The position numbers and the translations under genes were made by a program. Shown in pieces: positions 42,503-42,677 of a DNA stretch of 42,677 nucleotides (positions are counted from its first letter, which is position 1; every line of letters begins with the position of its first letter). This stretch comes from Melioribacteraceae bacterium. GTDB taxonomy: Bacteria > Bacteroidota > Ignavibacteria > Ignavibacteriales > Melioribacteraceae. The notes below the pieces were generated by a model. That model was given only the letters and a program-made list of their open reading frames with translations. It made no database searches and had not been told where the DNA came from. The stretch is from positions 1 to 42,677 of the forward strand of contig JAIOZI010000048.1 of the NCBI GenBank assembly GCA_021740785.1, read 5' to 3'.

Positions 42503-42677
42503 ATGAAATATATTTTTTTTATTTTACTAATAATATTAACCAATATTATATTCGCTCAACAAGATAGTCTTTTCCTAATTCATACAATTGTTGGACAAGA
42601 TACTGAAAATCCAATAAGACGCTTTGGTTCTATTGGAGATATTAATGGTGATAACTCTCCCGATTTCTTTGTAGCAT
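42503..42677 (+). CDS. FG-GAP/VCBS-repeat secreted protein (5' part, cut by window end)
   Basis: Only the first 58 residues are inside the window. They show a signal peptide (MKYIFFILLIILTNIIFAQ), then IVGQDTENPIRRFGSIGDINGDNSPDFFVA, with the calcium-binding D-x-N-G-D-x-x-x-D loop of an FG-GAP (integrin-alpha-like propeller) repeat. A strong AGGAGG ribosome site lies 6 bases upstream. Such proteins in this group usually end in a T9SS tail, which cannot be checked here. The gene is 62 bases after the C25 peptidase, so the two may form a secreted-protein unit. Confidence 0.8.
   Translation, partial: MKYIFFILLIILTNIIFAQQDSLFLIHTIVGQDTENPIRRFGSIGDINGDNSPDFFVA

Overview
The window is an AT-rich bacterial chromosome segment with densely packed, mostly operonic genes. 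It contains no rRNA, tRNA, CRISPR array, phage gene or transposase that I can see. Several features point to the Bacteroidota/Ignavibacteriota (FCB) side of the tree, most likely an Ignavibacteria-like organism. These are an NYPNPFNPTT-type C-terminal secretion tail on a C25 (gingipain-family) peptidase, a TonB-dependent receptor with a carboxypeptidase-regulatory-like N-terminal domain, and a periplasmic-propeller/Y_Y_Y sensor kinase. DUF4159/DUF4175 proteins, a menaquinone-based quinone pathway and weak use of Shine-Dalgarno sites fit the same picture. The lineage call is inference from gene content, not from a marker gene.

Layout. (1) 394-6824 (+): an Rnf ferredoxin:NAD+ oxidoreductase operon, rnfC-D-G-E-A, then apbE (the flavin transferase that loads FMN on RnfD/RnfG), rnfB and an RseC-family gene. 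(2) 6915-11492 (+): a 1525-residue sensor histidine kinase with no receiver domain and no adjacent response regulator. It runs tail-to-tail, with a 12-bp overlap, into an exported MORN-type repeat protein (11481-12821, -). (3) 12965-21621: the classical menaquinone pathway. menF-D-H-B-A-C-E lie on the minus strand with overlaps or tiny gaps, and a hot-dog thioesterase (probable DHNA-CoA hydrolase) converges on menE. Only the last methylation step (menG/ubiE) is absent. A MarR-family regulator (21957) is divergent from menF; the gap holds a TATAAT promoter for the men operon and two clean palindromes. (4) 22390-28731 (-): lipoprotein, TonB-dependent receptor, TatD hydrolase fused to a radical SAM domain, PBP4-type D,D-carboxypeptidase and L11 methyltransferase, all within a few bases of each other. 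(5) 28872-33449 (+): RlpA lipoprotein, DUF4159 protein and a large coiled-coil Met/Gln-rich DUF4175 membrane protein. (6) 33450-33869: a gene-free block of degenerate heptamer repeats and pyrimidine-rich sequence. (7) 33870-39420: O-methyltransferase, a REP-like hairpin cluster, peptidase T, a divergent pyrimidine-nucleoside phosphorylase, a prohibitin-like SPFH protein, an 8-bp/64-bp hierarchical tandem repeat and a DUF971 protein. (8) 39421-42677: a long AT-rich leader with a C12 tract, a secreted C25 cysteine peptidase, a perfect 12-bp stem-loop, and the beginning of an FG-GAP-repeat secreted protein cut by the window end.

How the parts fit. Rnf couples ferredoxin and NAD(H) redox to an ion gradient, and the men operon makes the quinone for the respiratory chain, so the first half is mostly anaerobic/respiratory energy metabolism. 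The second half is mostly envelope biology: nutrient uptake, peptidoglycan trimming and secreted proteins. The least explained items are the nested repeat array, the REP-like hairpin element, the poly-C tract ahead of the secreted peptidase, the TatD-radical SAM fusion and the palindromes flanking the men promoter. I did not find a convincing wholly new multi-gene system.
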